A stretch of 30,749 nucleotides of DNA from Cladosporium sp. IMV 00045 (Eukaryota; Ascomycota; Dothideomycetes; Cladosporiales; Cladosporiaceae), in the NCBI GenBank assembly GCA_001931905.2, contig MSJI02000611.1, forward strand, positions 1 to 30,749, read 5' to 3'. This document shows positions 17,955 through 28,148 of the stretch, one piece after another. A model generated the notes under the pieces. It saw only the letters and a list, made by a program, of their open reading frames with translations, searched no databases and was not told the DNA's origin. The number at the start of each line of letters is the position of its first letter. The stretch's first letter is position 1. The position numbers and the translations under genes are program-made.

Positions 17955-18606
17955 CTTCTGGGTGCGAGGCTTCCTCCAGCGACCACTTCCATGCGAAGGC
18001 TGTTCAAAGTTTAATCAAGAATTGCATTGACCCAGCAATCTTATTAGAAGGATAAATGTAGCAACTGTCAAGATCAAAACAACCGCGCGAAGTGAGAGAC
18101 GAAGCGAAGTCGCGTTCTCACACGGCACAGCATGGCTCGGCGCCGACTCCCCGACTGGAAAACGGCAAGGATCTCGCATGCTGGAGCGATGTCGTTTGAT
18201 CCTGGAAAAGAACTATACCGCACCACATCATGTTCTGCACTGTAAAGAGAAGACCGATACACGTCGTCAAAGACGCGAGGCAGGGTGACAAATTGATGCA
18301 GCCATTCAAGTATGGCCAAGATTGTCGAAGGGTAATGGCGACATCGGGCCAAACGACTCTCGCCTCCAAAGCTTATTATTAAGTATGTCGAGAATTCCCG
18401 TTTCACTTTGCCGAACTTACGCTTGATAATCAACATACTTTCGGGTAAGATATCGTCCAAAGATGCCGTTTTATCCGCTCGCAGATCTTCCAAGCACTCA
18501 AGGATCCAAGCATCATCTTTGCCTCCCAGTAAAAAGCAAACAAAAGAAGCCAGAAGCTCCCTGTTCCTGTCCATATGGAACTGGTGTGCTGTGATATTTT
18601 TTAAAG
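17955..18606. promoter_or_regulatory. Divergent intergenic region between the nuclease and the MFS transporter
   Basis: About 650 bases between two divergent start codons, so it should contain both promoters. It also contains a minus-strand open frame with ATG at 18574 that may be a small gene and is listed separately. No transcription-factor site is claimed. Confidence 0.45.
18074..18574 (-). CDS. Possible small protein of unknown function (doubtful)
   Basis: A true ATG at 18574 opens a 166-codon frame beginning MDRNRELLASFVCFLLGG and continuing KDDAWILECLEDLRAD. I recognise no family. A consensus donor GTAAGT occurs at 18420-18415, with an AG 49 nt away (18372-18373). Splicing there shifts to another open frame and would give about 135 aa ending at 18118. 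The unspliced frame is also protein-like (YPSTILAILEWLHQFVTLP). Its start codon is only 32 bases from the divergent start of the transporter, too close for two ordinary promoters. It could be a relic of an older gene, a spurious frame, or an antisense transcript. Confidence 0.3.
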   Translation of the reverse strand: MDRNRELLASFVCFLLGGKDDAWILECLEDLRADKTASLDDILPESMLIIKRKFGKVKREFSTYLIISFGGESRLARCRHYPSTILAILEWLHQFVTLPRVFDDVYRSSLYSAEHDVVRYSSFPGSNDIAPACEILAVFQSGSRRRAMLCRVRTRLRFVSHFARLF

Positions 18607-20181
18607 ATGGTGTCGAGCACGTCGTCGTTATCAGAACCTGAGAAAGAAACTACTCCAGACACCAGCCTGGGAAATATTCCAGCGCCGACCGAAGGATCCC
18701 AATCTACAGAGGCGAATTCAGCAAGTAAAGAACATGAAAACCAAACAACACTGGAGCACGATGGGAACGAAAGAGCCAAATACATGGTCCGCTGGGAAGA
18801 TGGCGAACCATCTAATCCGAAGAATTTTCCTTTCTGGCGGAAAAGCTGGATCACTTTCCAACTGGGCATGCTCGCTCTCGCCTCCTCAAATGCATCCGCT
18901 ATCATCTCTCCAGCCAACGAGATAATAGCCGCCGATTTCAATATCAGCTCGGAGGTCACCGTACTCACCGTGTCACTTTTCATCCTCGGCTTTGCCATCG
19001 GTCCGTTGTTATGGGCTCCTATCAGTGAGCTCTTCGGTCGCAAATGGAGCATCTTACCAGCGATGTATGTCCTTGCGTTGTTCAGTATCGGAACCGCTAC
19101 GAGCCAGTCACCTGCATCGTTGTTCGTTACTCGATTTTTCGGCGGGATTTTTGGGTCAGCCCCAGTGAGCAACGTTTCTGCTGCCTTAGGAGATATATTC
19201 GAGGCAAAACAGAGAGGCATAGCAATGTCACTCTACGCTGTGGCTGTTGTCGGCGGACCCACACTCTCGCCTGTGATCGGTGCCGGAATATTGATCAACC
19301 CTTCTCTGGGTTGGCGATGGACTGAGTACATTACGGCTATTTGGGTGTTTTTTGTGGCCACGGTGTGTATATTTGGAATGCCGGAACTCTACGGCCCAGT
19401 TCTTCTGGGAAAGAAAGCAAAGCGACTCAGGAAAGAAACTGGTGATCAACGCTATTGGCATCCGCACGAGGAACAAAAGCTCGATGTCAATAGCGTCGTT
19501 ACGAAGCACCTGGCTCGCCCTCTACGGATGCTGGTCACTGAGCCCATGGTCACATGCATTGCATTTTATGCATCCTTCGTCTACGCCCTGCTCTACCTGA
19601 CACTTCAGGTTTTCCCGATCGTTTTCTCCGAGAACAGAGGATGGGGAACTCTCATTTCGACTTTGCCATTCCTCGGATTGTTCGTTGGCGTCCTTGCCGC
19701 GCTGTGTGTCAACCTTGGCTACCAGCCTCGATACTCGAAGATCGTTGATCTCAACAACGGAAAGCCAGTCCCAGAAGGTAGACTGGCGCCCATGTTCGTT
19801 GGAGGCATCCTCTTCGTAATCGGCATGTTCTGGTTCGGTTGGACGGCAGCTCCCAGCATACCATGGCCGGCACCCGTCGTTGCTACAGCATTCATCGGAG
19901 CGGGCTTCAACATCATCTTTCAGCAATGTCTTAACTTTCTCGTGGACACATATAGCGTCTATGCTGCCAGCGCCGTTTCTGCAAATACATTTTTGCGATC
20001 TATTCTTGCGGCGGGCCTGCCGTTGGCGGCCAAGCGAATGTTTCATGTTCTGGGAGTTGGTCCAGCAATGAGCATTCTTGGTGGGGTTGCTGTAGTGGCA
20101 CTCCCTGTCCCCTTGCTCTTTCAGCGATACGGGTTGAGATTGAGAAGGATGAGCAAATTTGCTCCCGTGGATGAAAGTTAA
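18607..20181 (+). CDS. Major facilitator superfamily transporter, DHA1 (drug/polyamine:H+ antiporter) type
   Basis: 524 aa, no intron needed. A 75-residue hydrophilic Ser/Glu-rich N-terminus ends in VRWEDGEPSNPKNFPFWRK, the usual W-x-x-x-x-P-x-NPxNW-like entry to helix 1 in fungal Tpo/Flr/Caf5-type carriers. About twelve hydrophobic segments follow. The helix 2-3 loop carries SELFGRKW (140-147), a form of MFS motif A, and GGPTLSPVIGAG (216-227) is the antiporter motif C of the 12-helix drug:H+ group. A central hydrophilic loop (KKAKRLRKETGDQRYW) separates the two halves. It probably sits in the plasma membrane and exports small molecules; the substrate cannot be read from sequence. It is divergent from the nuclease and convergent with the permease, with 72 bp between stops. 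No biosynthetic cluster surrounds it, so a role in general detoxification is more likely than export of one metabolite. Confidence 0.92.
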   Translation: MVSSTSSLSEPEKETTPDTSLGNIPAPTEGSQSTEANSASKEHENQTTLEHDGNERAKYMVRWEDGEPSNPKNFPFWRKSWITFQLGMLALASSNASAIISPANEIIAADFNISSEVTVLTVSLFILGFAIGPLLWAPISELFGRKWSILPAMYVLALFSIGTATSQSPASLFVTRFFGGIFGSAPVSNVSAALGDIFEAKQRGIAMSLYAVAVVGGPTLSPVIGAGILINPSLGWRWTEYITAIWVFFVATVCIFGMPELYGPVLLGKKAKRLRKETGDQRYWHPHEEQKLDVNSVVTKHLARPLRMLVTEPMVTCIAFYASFVYALLYLTLQVFPIVFSENRGWGTLISTLPFLGLFVGVLAALCVNLGYQPRYSKIVDLNNGKPVPEGRLAPMFVGGILFVIGMFWFGWTAAPSIPWPAPVVATAFIGAGFNIIFQQCLNFLVDTYSVYAASAVSANTFLRSILAAGLPLAAKRMFHVLGVGPAMSILGGVAVVALPVPLLFQRYGLRLRRMSKFAPVDES

Positions 20182-20253
20182 TCAAATGATAAATCTAGAT
20201 CTTTATATATATGTTCGTATCGACAGCATGCTTCGATATGACCGACTTTGTGT

Positions 20254-22161
20254 TCAACAGAATGTCCTGTAGACCTTTTTCCACCACGGCAAAGCATTCC
20301 ATTCAGATTTGTCAGAGGCATTCGCCAGATCCACGTGGCGCATGCCGGTCGTGATGTCCATGTCACTGGAACGAACAAAGGGAGTTCGATACCAGACCTT
20401 GTACACGATGTAAAAGAGCATCGTGACTGGAGCTGCCAGGTATGACTGGAAAAAGGTCTCTGCTCGTGTCCAGCCGGAATCATTCGCATAGCCAACATAC
20501 CAGGCGCCAGTCCAGAATTGAGCTACAAGGACAAGTATGTTGAAGATCAGGCCAAACCAACTCCCGATAAGTCCAGACTGAGACTTGAAAGCGAGCTCGT
20601 CGACAGAGTGCCCATGGACCCTCCAGCCCTTTCTGAATCGGATGTGAGCCAGGCAGATAGAGCCCCACGTGAAAATGCACGCCAGTCCTGACAGTGCCAG
20701 CATCCAATCGAAAGCAACGGCTTGCTTGTCGGTGCCGGCGATGAACGCTACCAGACCAAAAGCGAGGGAGACTCCAGTGGCCACAATAGGGCGTCCGCAT
20801 CTGTCGATGTAACCAAGGATCTGCGGTGCTTGGCCTTGCTCAGCCATAGCTGCGAGTATTCTGGAGCTTCCGTAGACGGAGGAATTGCCAACGGATAGTA
20901 CTGCGATCATGATGACTGCGTTGACGACTGATGGAAGTCCTGCGATTCCGGCGTTGCGGATGGCTATCACCTATTAAGAGAAGTATGAATGAGTGAATCT
21001 AGATACCAACTGGATCATACTCTTGGCACTTACGAATGGAGAGGCTGATGCGTCGGCTGAGCTGGAACCCAAAAGACGTTCGTCGTTATATGGCACCAGC
21101 AGGCCCACCATGCAGAGAGAGACGATGAAGAAGATCGTGATGCGCCTGTGATGACCTGTTAGCCGGCCTCTACCATGCAAGATGGGCGAATACTTACCAG
21201 AAAACTTGTTTAATGGCAGTCGGTAACGAATTGCGTGGATCTGCCGTCTCAGCAGCAGCAAGGCCTACCATCTCTGTGCCAGAGTAAGAGAAGGCGGCGG
21301 TGACCAGGACAGAACAGAGCCCCTTGAACCCATTATTGAAGGCACCTGGGTTATGCCAGTATTTGCCTCCGATATAGCCACCTTCCGGTCCACCGCCGCA
21401 GTTCAGAATGATGCCGAGGATAATGAAGCCGATGACTGCTATGACTTTGATCATCGAGGCGACGAACTCTGCCTCGCCGTAGCCTTTGACTCCGAACATG
21501 TTGATGAGAGCGATCAAGACCAGAAACACAGCTACCCAGACGTCACTGCTGATACTGCCGTTGGTCCAGAAGTCGACGGTGATGCTGGCAGCCGTGATCT
21601 CAAGTGGTAAGGTGACGAGCCATTGCATGGCGTAATTCCATCTGCGATCACTGTCAGCAGCTGCTTGATATTTTCATGGCTTCGAAAGGAGCAGGCTTAC
21701 CCCATAGCAAACCCCCAAGCCGGATCCAGGAATCGAGTCGAATAGACTGAGAAGGAGCCCGCAACGGGAAACAGTACAGCAAGCTCACCCAGCGCGTGGA
21801 TCGTACAGAACAACATCACGCCTACCAGAGTGAACGCAATGAGGAGAGAAGCCGGGCCACCAGTTGCCAGCGCTGAGCCTGAACCAACGAACAAGCCGCT
21901 ACCGATGCAGCCACCGATGGCAATCATCTGAAGATGTCGACTCTTCAGACGACGCTGTAATTGTGGTGGGGCCTCTTCCCCATTTGTAGGATCGTCTGTT
22001 GGGTTCGTAATGGTAGTGCTTTTCGGTGCACGTCTGAAACTGTCGACGAATGATCTGAGCAGATTGGTGGTGCGGTTCTCATAATCGCCAGCGAGCGCGG
22101 GCTCTTCGAATGTTTCGGAGAATGCATCTTTCTCAAGCTTCTCGTCGACAGGGCTCATCAT
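20254..22161 (-). CDS. Amino acid permease, yeast amino acid transporter (GAP1-like) family
   Basis: Four exons: 21701-22161, 21198-21641, 21034-21145 and 20254-20970, with introns of 59, 52 and 63 nt. Donors are GTAAGC/GTAAGT and the acceptors GCAG, ACAG and ATAG keep phase throughout. The protein has 577 aa (576 if the second of two adjacent ATGs is used). A hydrophilic, Glu/Lys-bearing N-terminal tail of about 70 residues precedes [20 protein letters not shown] and [18 protein letters not shown], the substrate-binding helix 1 signature of the APC/YAT family. Later motifs include [15 protein letters not shown] and [15 protein letters not shown], and it ends in a cytosolic tail finishing [10 protein letters not shown], typical of GAP1-type carriers. 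Predicted role: proton-coupled uptake of amino acids at the plasma membrane. Specificity is not readable. N-terminal lysines could be ubiquitylation sites for endocytosis, as in yeast; this is inference. Confidence 0.93.
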
Positions 22162-22422
22162 TGAGACGCGTGTAATGGTGGGAAAGGTGCAAGTTGAAAA
22201 ATGTAGCAGCTGGCTTTGTGTTGTTGGAACTGCTTCGAGGGCCAAAGCGTGACGAACAGAAAACCCAAGCAAAGACCAAGCAATACTGAGGACTCTTTTA
22301 AGGCCATTTCTGTGGCTCCTGCATCTATCACCTCGCTCGTTTCCACTTGAGAGCGTATTTTAGCAACAGACATATCTCGCTTTCCATCGGCAGTTGCCAA
22401 TTGTCCCCAGAAACCCCTCAAT

Positions 22423-22439
22423 GAGACCCACGGGGTCTC
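22423..22439. repeat. Perfect 7-bp inverted repeat GAGACCC-ACG-GGGTCTC
   Basis: Two 7-base arms (22423-22429 and 22433-22439) separated by three bases, about 260 bp upstream of the permease start codon. The size and symmetry suit a binding site for a dimeric regulator, but no known factor is assigned. Confidence 0.55.
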
Positions 22440-22934
22440 CAGGAAGGTCCGTGTTATTCTGGAGAAAGTCGTTATGTCAATAACGTGTGGTCATGATCAA
22501 GGCCGCTTGACATCGGCTTTGCGTTTGGTTTCTGCTGCATATCCATGCCCTAGGTTCATTGCGTAGCTTTGGCGGAGACGCTTGAGACGCTCTGTGGAGT
22601 CTTGGAGTATGCGGATCTGGCAACGCATACACTTGCTGTTGGGATGCAGGGACTTACATAATGACAACTCAAGCATCCTCTACATTTCGGCGAAGCGCTG
22701 CCGATGCTCGAAGGATTGCGACCCATGGACGTTGCGGGTCTATCGGCGAGCAGCGTACTTTGAACACCAGGCTTGTCCATCAATATGATATACGCATCGA
22801 TGTGCGGGCTTTTGCAGGAATGAGAAATTGTTGTACTGTGTTGTAGTTATTGTGAGTCGGATGCTAGTTGCCGATCAAGATTCAACGAAGTACGTGCCGA
22901 AAAGTGAATTGCTCGGAAGGAGTCCGTAGATAGA

Positions 22935-22953
22935 TTAAGGGTTAGGGTTGGGG
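22935..22953 (+). repeat. Short telomere-like tract TTAAGGG-TTAGGG-TTGGGG
   Basis: One exact TTAGGG unit, the telomere repeat of most filamentous ascomycetes, is flanked by one-base variants on both sides. It is far too short to be a telomere. It may be an interstitial remnant or a Tbf1-type factor site. Confidence 0.7.
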
Positions 22954-23668
22954 TAAATGAGAGACCTCGCATCATCTAGTCACCTTACTTGTACCAGTTT
23001 TTGCATACCACGCCCGCCATAGTCGTTGTGCTAGCCTTTGTCATCCTTTCTTTGTATCTTTCTCACAGAAACCTGATAGTGATGACTTGGCTGATTTGAC
23101 AGATGTGCAGGAGTCGGTGGGTTCAACACACGGCCATGTGAAGGTGAACAGCCAACGAACTTCATGATGGTCTCTGGGGAAAGTCATGTCTGGCTCTGAC
23201 AGCTCAGCCAAATGAGCCAACCCTTTCTGGCACCATAGATATGAGTTGATCCGGACTGTGTGAAGGGAGGTAGGCTGCTCTGCAACTTTAGCGTGTGACA
23301 CTTGAGATTGAGGTCGGTCGGTCAACTGGTCCAAGGGACTTTGTAATCAAAGGGTGTAGGTACTTATTTGACATTTCGTGTGTTGATGGTCGACATTGTA
23401 GTATGTCAACGACTGCTGCCGAGCGACGGTTCCACGCGATTTTTGCTGAGCAAGTTGCGAGTGACCGCCTTCTGTCGCGACTGCCTAACTTGTGTAAAGT
23501 CAACCTCACCTCCCCAGGCCTCACTCTCTCATCGACCAATCTTACGACAGCCGAGTCGAGTCACTTCGACCAAACCAAGCACTCGCTGGGAAACTGCATC
23601 AGCCCAGCAGCCCACTGCTTGATCACCAACGCACCAACATCATTCCGCTTTTTCGCCAGGCAGCCGAG

Positions 23669-25093
23669 ATGGCGATACCACAGCATTACCCAGAAGAGCT
23701 GCTCCACATCAGATGCCTGCTAGTCCAAAAGCAATATCATCAATGCATAAAAGCGTGTGTCGATGTGCTCAGCACATGCGAAAAAGACACCACCAACGTA
23801 CATCCCCTCGCAGAAACGTTCGCTACCTTCTACCTTGCTCTTGCACACGACGAGCTCGCACGGTCGATGCACGAGCAGTCATCATTCAAGCTTCCTACTT
23901 TCACTCGAGCTGAACAGCACTATCGCCAGGCGATTAGAATCCTGCCGAGCGCTGAACAATGTCGCTCCGTACTGGCGCAGGCTGAAGCTGAGCCGAGCAA
24001 CGCCATCAATGTGCCTGCGCAATCGCCCAACCCGAAGACCACGATCGAGCAGTCAGCAAAGAGACCCGAGTCACCGCCACCGAAAACGCCTCCGAGGCCT
24101 CCTGCTCTTTGCAAAACAATGAACAACGAAAACAACCAACCTGACTCACCCAAAGAATCGGACTTCTCAGACACGGAAAGCCACGATAGCTTCGACGATA
24201 TCATGACTCCCCACCGCATCCTCAAGAGAGATGTTTCGCGTATGTCACTCCTCGACCGACCTCTGCAGCGCGACTACAGCAGCATGTCGCTCCTTGATAC
24301 AAGACCAGCACTGAGCAAATCTGTCTCCCAAGGTCTGCTTCGGCCGATACGTCCAGGCTCGCCACCAAAACAATACCACTTACCACCCAAGCTTCCTTAC
24401 TCTGGCCAAAGCCTTTACCACATCAATGTTCCCAAGTTGCGCCTGTCTCCACCACGTAGTCCACCGCTGGCTAACGCACCGACGACGCTCGCAAAGTCGA
24501 GACAGCCTGTTCCGCAAACAACGTCTTCTCCGGCTGGAAGCCCGCACAGCAGACCGCATCATGGAAACGAGTCTCCTGTGTCGTCGCTCGATTCAGATAT
24601 CCTGGACATAGAGGGCTCAGTTACATCGCCTGTTTCACCGCAGACTCCGCCGGGTGAAGCTCAGCAGTCCACCACTAGACCTACAACCGCAGAAGCAGTT
24701 CTCGAGGACAAGATGTCCGCTTCGTCCTTGGACCTTACTCGACTCACTGAACATCTCTCAGCAATGCGCACGCAGATACAGACTCACACCACACTTCTTC
24801 AGCGTGCCAAACTCGCCACTACCGTAGCACAAGCCGAAAGAGCTTCGCGTTCGACAATGTCGGCCAACGCACGCCTGGATGGTGGAGTCTTTGGTCGCGG
24901 CCCGGCAATGGCATCGCCTGCGGCAAGGAGGATCCCGCAGTCCAAGAGCTTCTGGTCTTTCACACCGGTCGATGTCCAGGCAGCTGAGAGGAAGAAAAGG
25001 ATCGAAGAAGGTAGAGCAAGGGGATGGGAAAGGAAAAGGTACACTTCGGAGAAGTACGTTGCGCTGGCTGAGAAGGCGCTGGCAGAGTTGTGA
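23669..25093 (+). CDS. TPR-like, proline/serine-rich protein of unknown function
   Basis: Single exon, 474 aa. The ATG at 23669 lies in a good context (GCCGAGATGG). Residues 6-98 look like one or two TPR-type helical hairpins (LLHIRCLLVQKQYHQCIKAC, then LAETFATFYLALAHDEL and TRAEQHYRQAIRIL). A long disordered region follows, full of SPP, PPK and SPR motifs and several SMSLLD-like repeats (RMSLLD at about 191, SMSLLD at about 205). A predicted amphipathic helix lies at about 365-395 (LDLTRLTEHLSAMRTQ). A basic C-terminus, AERKKRIEEGRARGWERKRY, ends the protein. I recognise this layout as typical of conserved but uncharacterised ascomycete proteins; no catalytic motif is present. The many Ser-Pro sites suggest phosphorylation by proline-directed kinases. 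A scaffold role is possible but unproven. Confidence 0.8.
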   Translation: MAIPQHYPEELLHIRCLLVQKQYHQCIKACVDVLSTCEKDTTNVHPLAETFATFYLALAHDELARSMHEQSSFKLPTFTRAEQHYRQAIRILPSAEQCRSVLAQAEAEPSNAINVPAQSPNPKTTIEQSAKRPESPPPKTPPRPPALCKTMNNENNQPDSPKESDFSDTESHDSFDDIMTPHRILKRDVSRMSLLDRPLQRDYSSMSLLDTRPALSKSVSQGLLRPIRPGSPPKQYHLPPKLPYSGQSLYHINVPKLRLSPPRSPPLANAPTTLAKSRQPVPQTTSSPAGSPHSRPHHGNESPVSSLDSDILDIEGSVTSPVSPQTPPGEAQQSTTRPTTAEAVLEDKMSASSLDLTRLTEHLSAMRTQIQTHTTLLQRAKLATTVAQAERASRSTMSANARLDGGVFGRGPAMASPAARRIPQSKSFWSFTPVDVQAAERKKRIEEGRARGWERKRYTSEKYVALAEKALAEL

Positions 25094-25440
25094 TGGAGAA
25101 ATGAATTGAGGCCGACGAGGGGCAAATGCTTGAAAATGCAGCGCAAGATCCGCCGACAAGTCTGATACTATCGCCTTCTGCTGTATTCATCGAATTCTTC
25201 TACCACTGTCAGCACTGTGTTGTTTGGACTTACCTTCACGAAGTTTGGGAGGGGTCGCAAACTTCGGGAAGTCAGCCGAGGAGGTCCGTGCGCGTCCTCT
25301 GTCCCATCGTGCTGTTTTACCCGTCTGGCAGGTTCCGGGAGGTATTGAATGCGACATCAAACCCTCTTGCGCCCAACTCATTGTCGCAAATCGCGCGCGA
25401 CACTCGAATCGCATTCGCTGATTATATCCATAGAACTTGC
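25094..25440. promoter_or_regulatory. Promoter/leader region of the Rsc4-like gene
   Basis: About 350 bases between a stop and the next start on the same strand. It must contain the end of the upstream transcript and the promoter of the bromodomain gene. No specific site is identified. Confidence 0.45.
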
Positions 25441-27950
25441 ATGTCCGACAGCGCGACCATGGACGCGAGCAGAAAGCGCAAAGCGGCCACCAACGCGACA
25501 CCCTCCTCCACCAACGACGGCAGCGCGACCAAGAAGATCAAACTGGTGGTACGTGTCCTTCTCTTCATACACACTCGACGGGTGCGAGGCGCATTCTCGA
25601 AGTGCGCGCGGCGGTCGACACGACGATGTTCACGTCATAACGACTGGAGGTGTTGTGTGTGTGTGTGTGTTGGTGTTGTGTCAAAGAGAAGACGAAAGCT
25701 CGCGACGGGTTGGAGCATTGGACTTTGAACCCAACACGGCACCTCCGTCATACTCCGCTGATCCACCGTGACCGCCTTGCAACCATCATCCATATATTTG
25801 CGTCTGGCGCAGACCTCGTAGTTGAGCGAAACTGACATGTTATCCTGCAGAACACCAGAGATGTGCCCTCTCCCGCCCCGGCAACTCCGGCCAGTCGCGA
25901 GTCTCTGCCTCACAAGGTCGGCCTGCAACTAATCAACAACTTGAGGAAGTCCCAGGACAAATCGTAAGCCGACGACTGATGGAGTTGCACCGCCGTGCAT
26001 GCGTTTGATAGCAGTGGTTGACATTTGTTCCAGTGGCCGCCTAATTGCCTCACAATTCTTGAGCCTTCCCCCGCGCGATGAATTGCCAGACTACTACGAG
26101 GTCACCAAGCTACCGATAGCAATCGACACCATAGAAGACAAGATAAACGATGGCGCCTACAGCACTGTCACCGAGATCGAGAGCGACTTCAAGCGAATGG
26201 TGCAGAACGCCAAAGACTACAACAACAGTCACAGCGAGATATTCGACGATGCTGAGAGGATACGCAAGCTTGTCTACAACTACATGAAGCAGCACAATCC
26301 CGCGTACAACGACGATGCGAACTACACAAGTTTCCCGACGCCGATTCCCAAGGCGGCTGAGAAGCGAGTCAACGGAAACACCGACAGTCACGGCTCAAAT
26401 GGACGCACCTCTGAGACTCCCGCACGGCAGAGAAAGTCTACCGCACCGGCTTCTGCAGAGCCTCCTGAAAGAAACGCATCTGTCGCAGCAGAAGCAGCTG
26501 GCGGCGATCACGAAAGTGGTGTCAGTTTCAAGGGATTGTCTTTCCAGAACGCTCAGCAAGCCATCATCGATGCGTTGCTCAAGCACACGGATGAAGAGTA
26601 CGTAACTGATGCTCTGCCAGTGTCGAAAGTATACTGACCATTTCTCAGGGGCCTGGAGATCTTCACGCCATTTGCAAACTTGCCTTCGAGAAAACTGGAA
26701 GACTATTACAAATTCATCAAGTATCCTGTGTCTCTGAAGGGCGTACGGAAGCGCATCAACGGCGAACATGGTCGAAATGAGCGTACTGGAATCACTGATT
26801 ACAAGACTTGGGACGCATTCGAAGAGGACGTGAGCTTCATCTGGCGCAACGCCAGAGACTACAACGAAGATGGTAGTGAGATGTTCGAGCTTGCGAACCA
26901 ATTCGAAGTAAGTTGATCCTGAATTCAGGGGAATCTGGCGTAATCAATTCATTTACTAAACTTCTATAGGAACACTTCAAATCACTGCTTGAAGACGCAA
27001 AGTCGAAGGTTGGAGGACCCACGCAGCCGAAGATAAAGATTGGAGGCCCAAAGCCTAAGGTCACCCTGAATCTCTCACAAAATCGCCCATCGCCCTCACC
27101 CGCCACCGTTCAAGTCGACAATGAGGCGCTCGCGCGACAGAAACAGGCGGTATCGGCCGCAGCGACCGAGCAAGCGAATGAGCAGCGCCAATCTCCTGCT
27201 GTGAATGGTTCAAAGCGGTCCACTTCGCAGGCGCTGAAACCCGAAGAAGCCCGGGCGCCGAGTGTTGCTGCAGCGGCTCCATCACCAGCAGAACCTGTTA
27301 AGGTTGAGAAGGCAGTTTCACAATCACCGGCTGTCAACCCTGCTGTCCCGGCCGTACCTACCGGGCCTGCCGTCTCCGCAGCGCCCGCAGCGCCTGCCGC
27401 CACGCCTGCCGCTACGACCAATGGCTCGATGCCACCGCCGACTGCAAGACCTGCAAGCAGCAGCCCATATCCAAACGGTCAAGCTCCAGTCAGTAGCTAC
27501 ACGTTTACCGCGCCTGCGCTTCTACCTCCAACACCTGTGCGTGCGTATCCCTTGACAGAGGCCCTCCTCCCGAAGGTATCAATCGCTACGCACCCTCACC
27601 TCAGTGTTCCTACGCCTCTCCACCTCGCTATTCCACCGCATCCCACTCTTGCGCAGCAATCACGGACCATGACAATCCCGCCAAGCCATTATTTCCTCCA
27701 AATCTCTCCTACAATCTCGAAGACCCTCAGCTTCGGCCGACCCTACAAGATGTTTGTATCGGTCAACGGCGCGCGCCTGACACAGCGAGATACGCAACAA
27801 GAAGGGCCTCTGAGAACTCATGTGTACGAGAGCAGCCTCGTGCAAGGCGTCAACAGAATCGAGGTCGAAATCGCAGCCTCCAAGGAAAATGGCAAAGAAG
27901 GGCTGGACATCGAAAAGGTCACTGTTTTTGCGAATCTGCTGAAATCGTAA
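25441..27950 (+). CDS. RSC4: Tandem bromodomain protein, RSC chromatin-remodelling subunit Rsc4-like
   Basis: Five exons: 25441-25548, 25851-25963, 26034-26597, 26649-26907 and 26970-27950. Introns are 302, 70, 51 and 62 nt, all GT-AG and in phase; total 674 aa. The N-terminus is basic (SRKRKAA, TKKIKL), probably a nuclear signal. Bromodomain 1 covers about 75-158 (LPDYYEVTKLPIAIDTIEDKI) with acetyl-lysine-binding Asn N137 in NAKDYN. Bromodomain 2 covers about 263-358 (LEDYYKFIKYPVSLKGVRKRI) with N334 in NARDYN. A Pro/Ala-rich linker leads to a conserved C-terminal domain (about 490-674, SHYFLQISPTISKTL and RIEVEIAASK). Two adjacent bromodomains plus this C-terminal region match the Rsc4 layout. 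In yeast Rsc4 binds acetylated H3 and helps RSC slide nucleosomes. The start could also be the ATG at 25459. Other tandem-bromodomain RSC subunits (Rsc1/2) carry a BAH domain, which is absent here. Confidence 0.88.
25654..25670 (+). repeat. (TG)8 microsatellite within RSC4 intron 1
   Basis: Eight TG units plus a T, inside the unusually long first intron of the bromodomain gene and followed by an interrupted TGGTGTTGTG stretch. Confidence 0.85.
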
Positions 27951-28148
27951 GCGTGAGGGAAATTATCACGCATGAGATATGATGGAGTTTCGTTGTTGTT
28001 TGTTTGCTGTGCTAATAGAGCAAGACCTCATCGCATCTGGTGTATTCTATCACTTTCTTCTTCCTTTTGTGGAAACTCCACCGCTTGATATAGTCCTACA
28101 ATGAAAAACTCCAAAATTCAAATCCAAAGAATGGATCAATCACCACCA
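27951..28148. terminator. Convergent 3' ends of RSC4 and the GNAT gene
   Basis: About 200 bases between two stop codons facing each other. It must contain both transcript ends. T-rich stretches occur on the plus strand near 27990-28070; no exact poly(A) site is claimed. Confidence 0.4.

Larger units (their letters stand above)
22162..23668. promoter_or_regulatory. 1.5-kb divergent intergenic region between permease and TPR-like gene
   Basis: It separates two divergent starts and should hold both promoters. No coding frame is convincing. A 17-bp palindrome lies at 22423-22439 and a telomere-like repeat at 22935-22953. The final 250 bases are C/A-rich (CACTCACTCTCATCGACC-like), as expected for the leader of the downstream gene. 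Confidence 0.55.

Noticed and set aside
18513..19220. 235-codon minus-strand frame opposite the MFS transporter
   Set aside because: Antisense shadow of transmembrane coding sequence.
18607..22161. Secondary-metabolite or nutrient cluster formed by the MFS carrier and the permease
   Set aside because: The two are convergent, have no biosynthetic enzyme or pathway regulator beside them, and belong to large families scattered through fungal genomes.
23295..23723. 142-codon plus-strand frame overlapping the TPR-like start
   Set aside because: Overlaps the leader and start of a better supported 474-codon gene in another frame; no motif.
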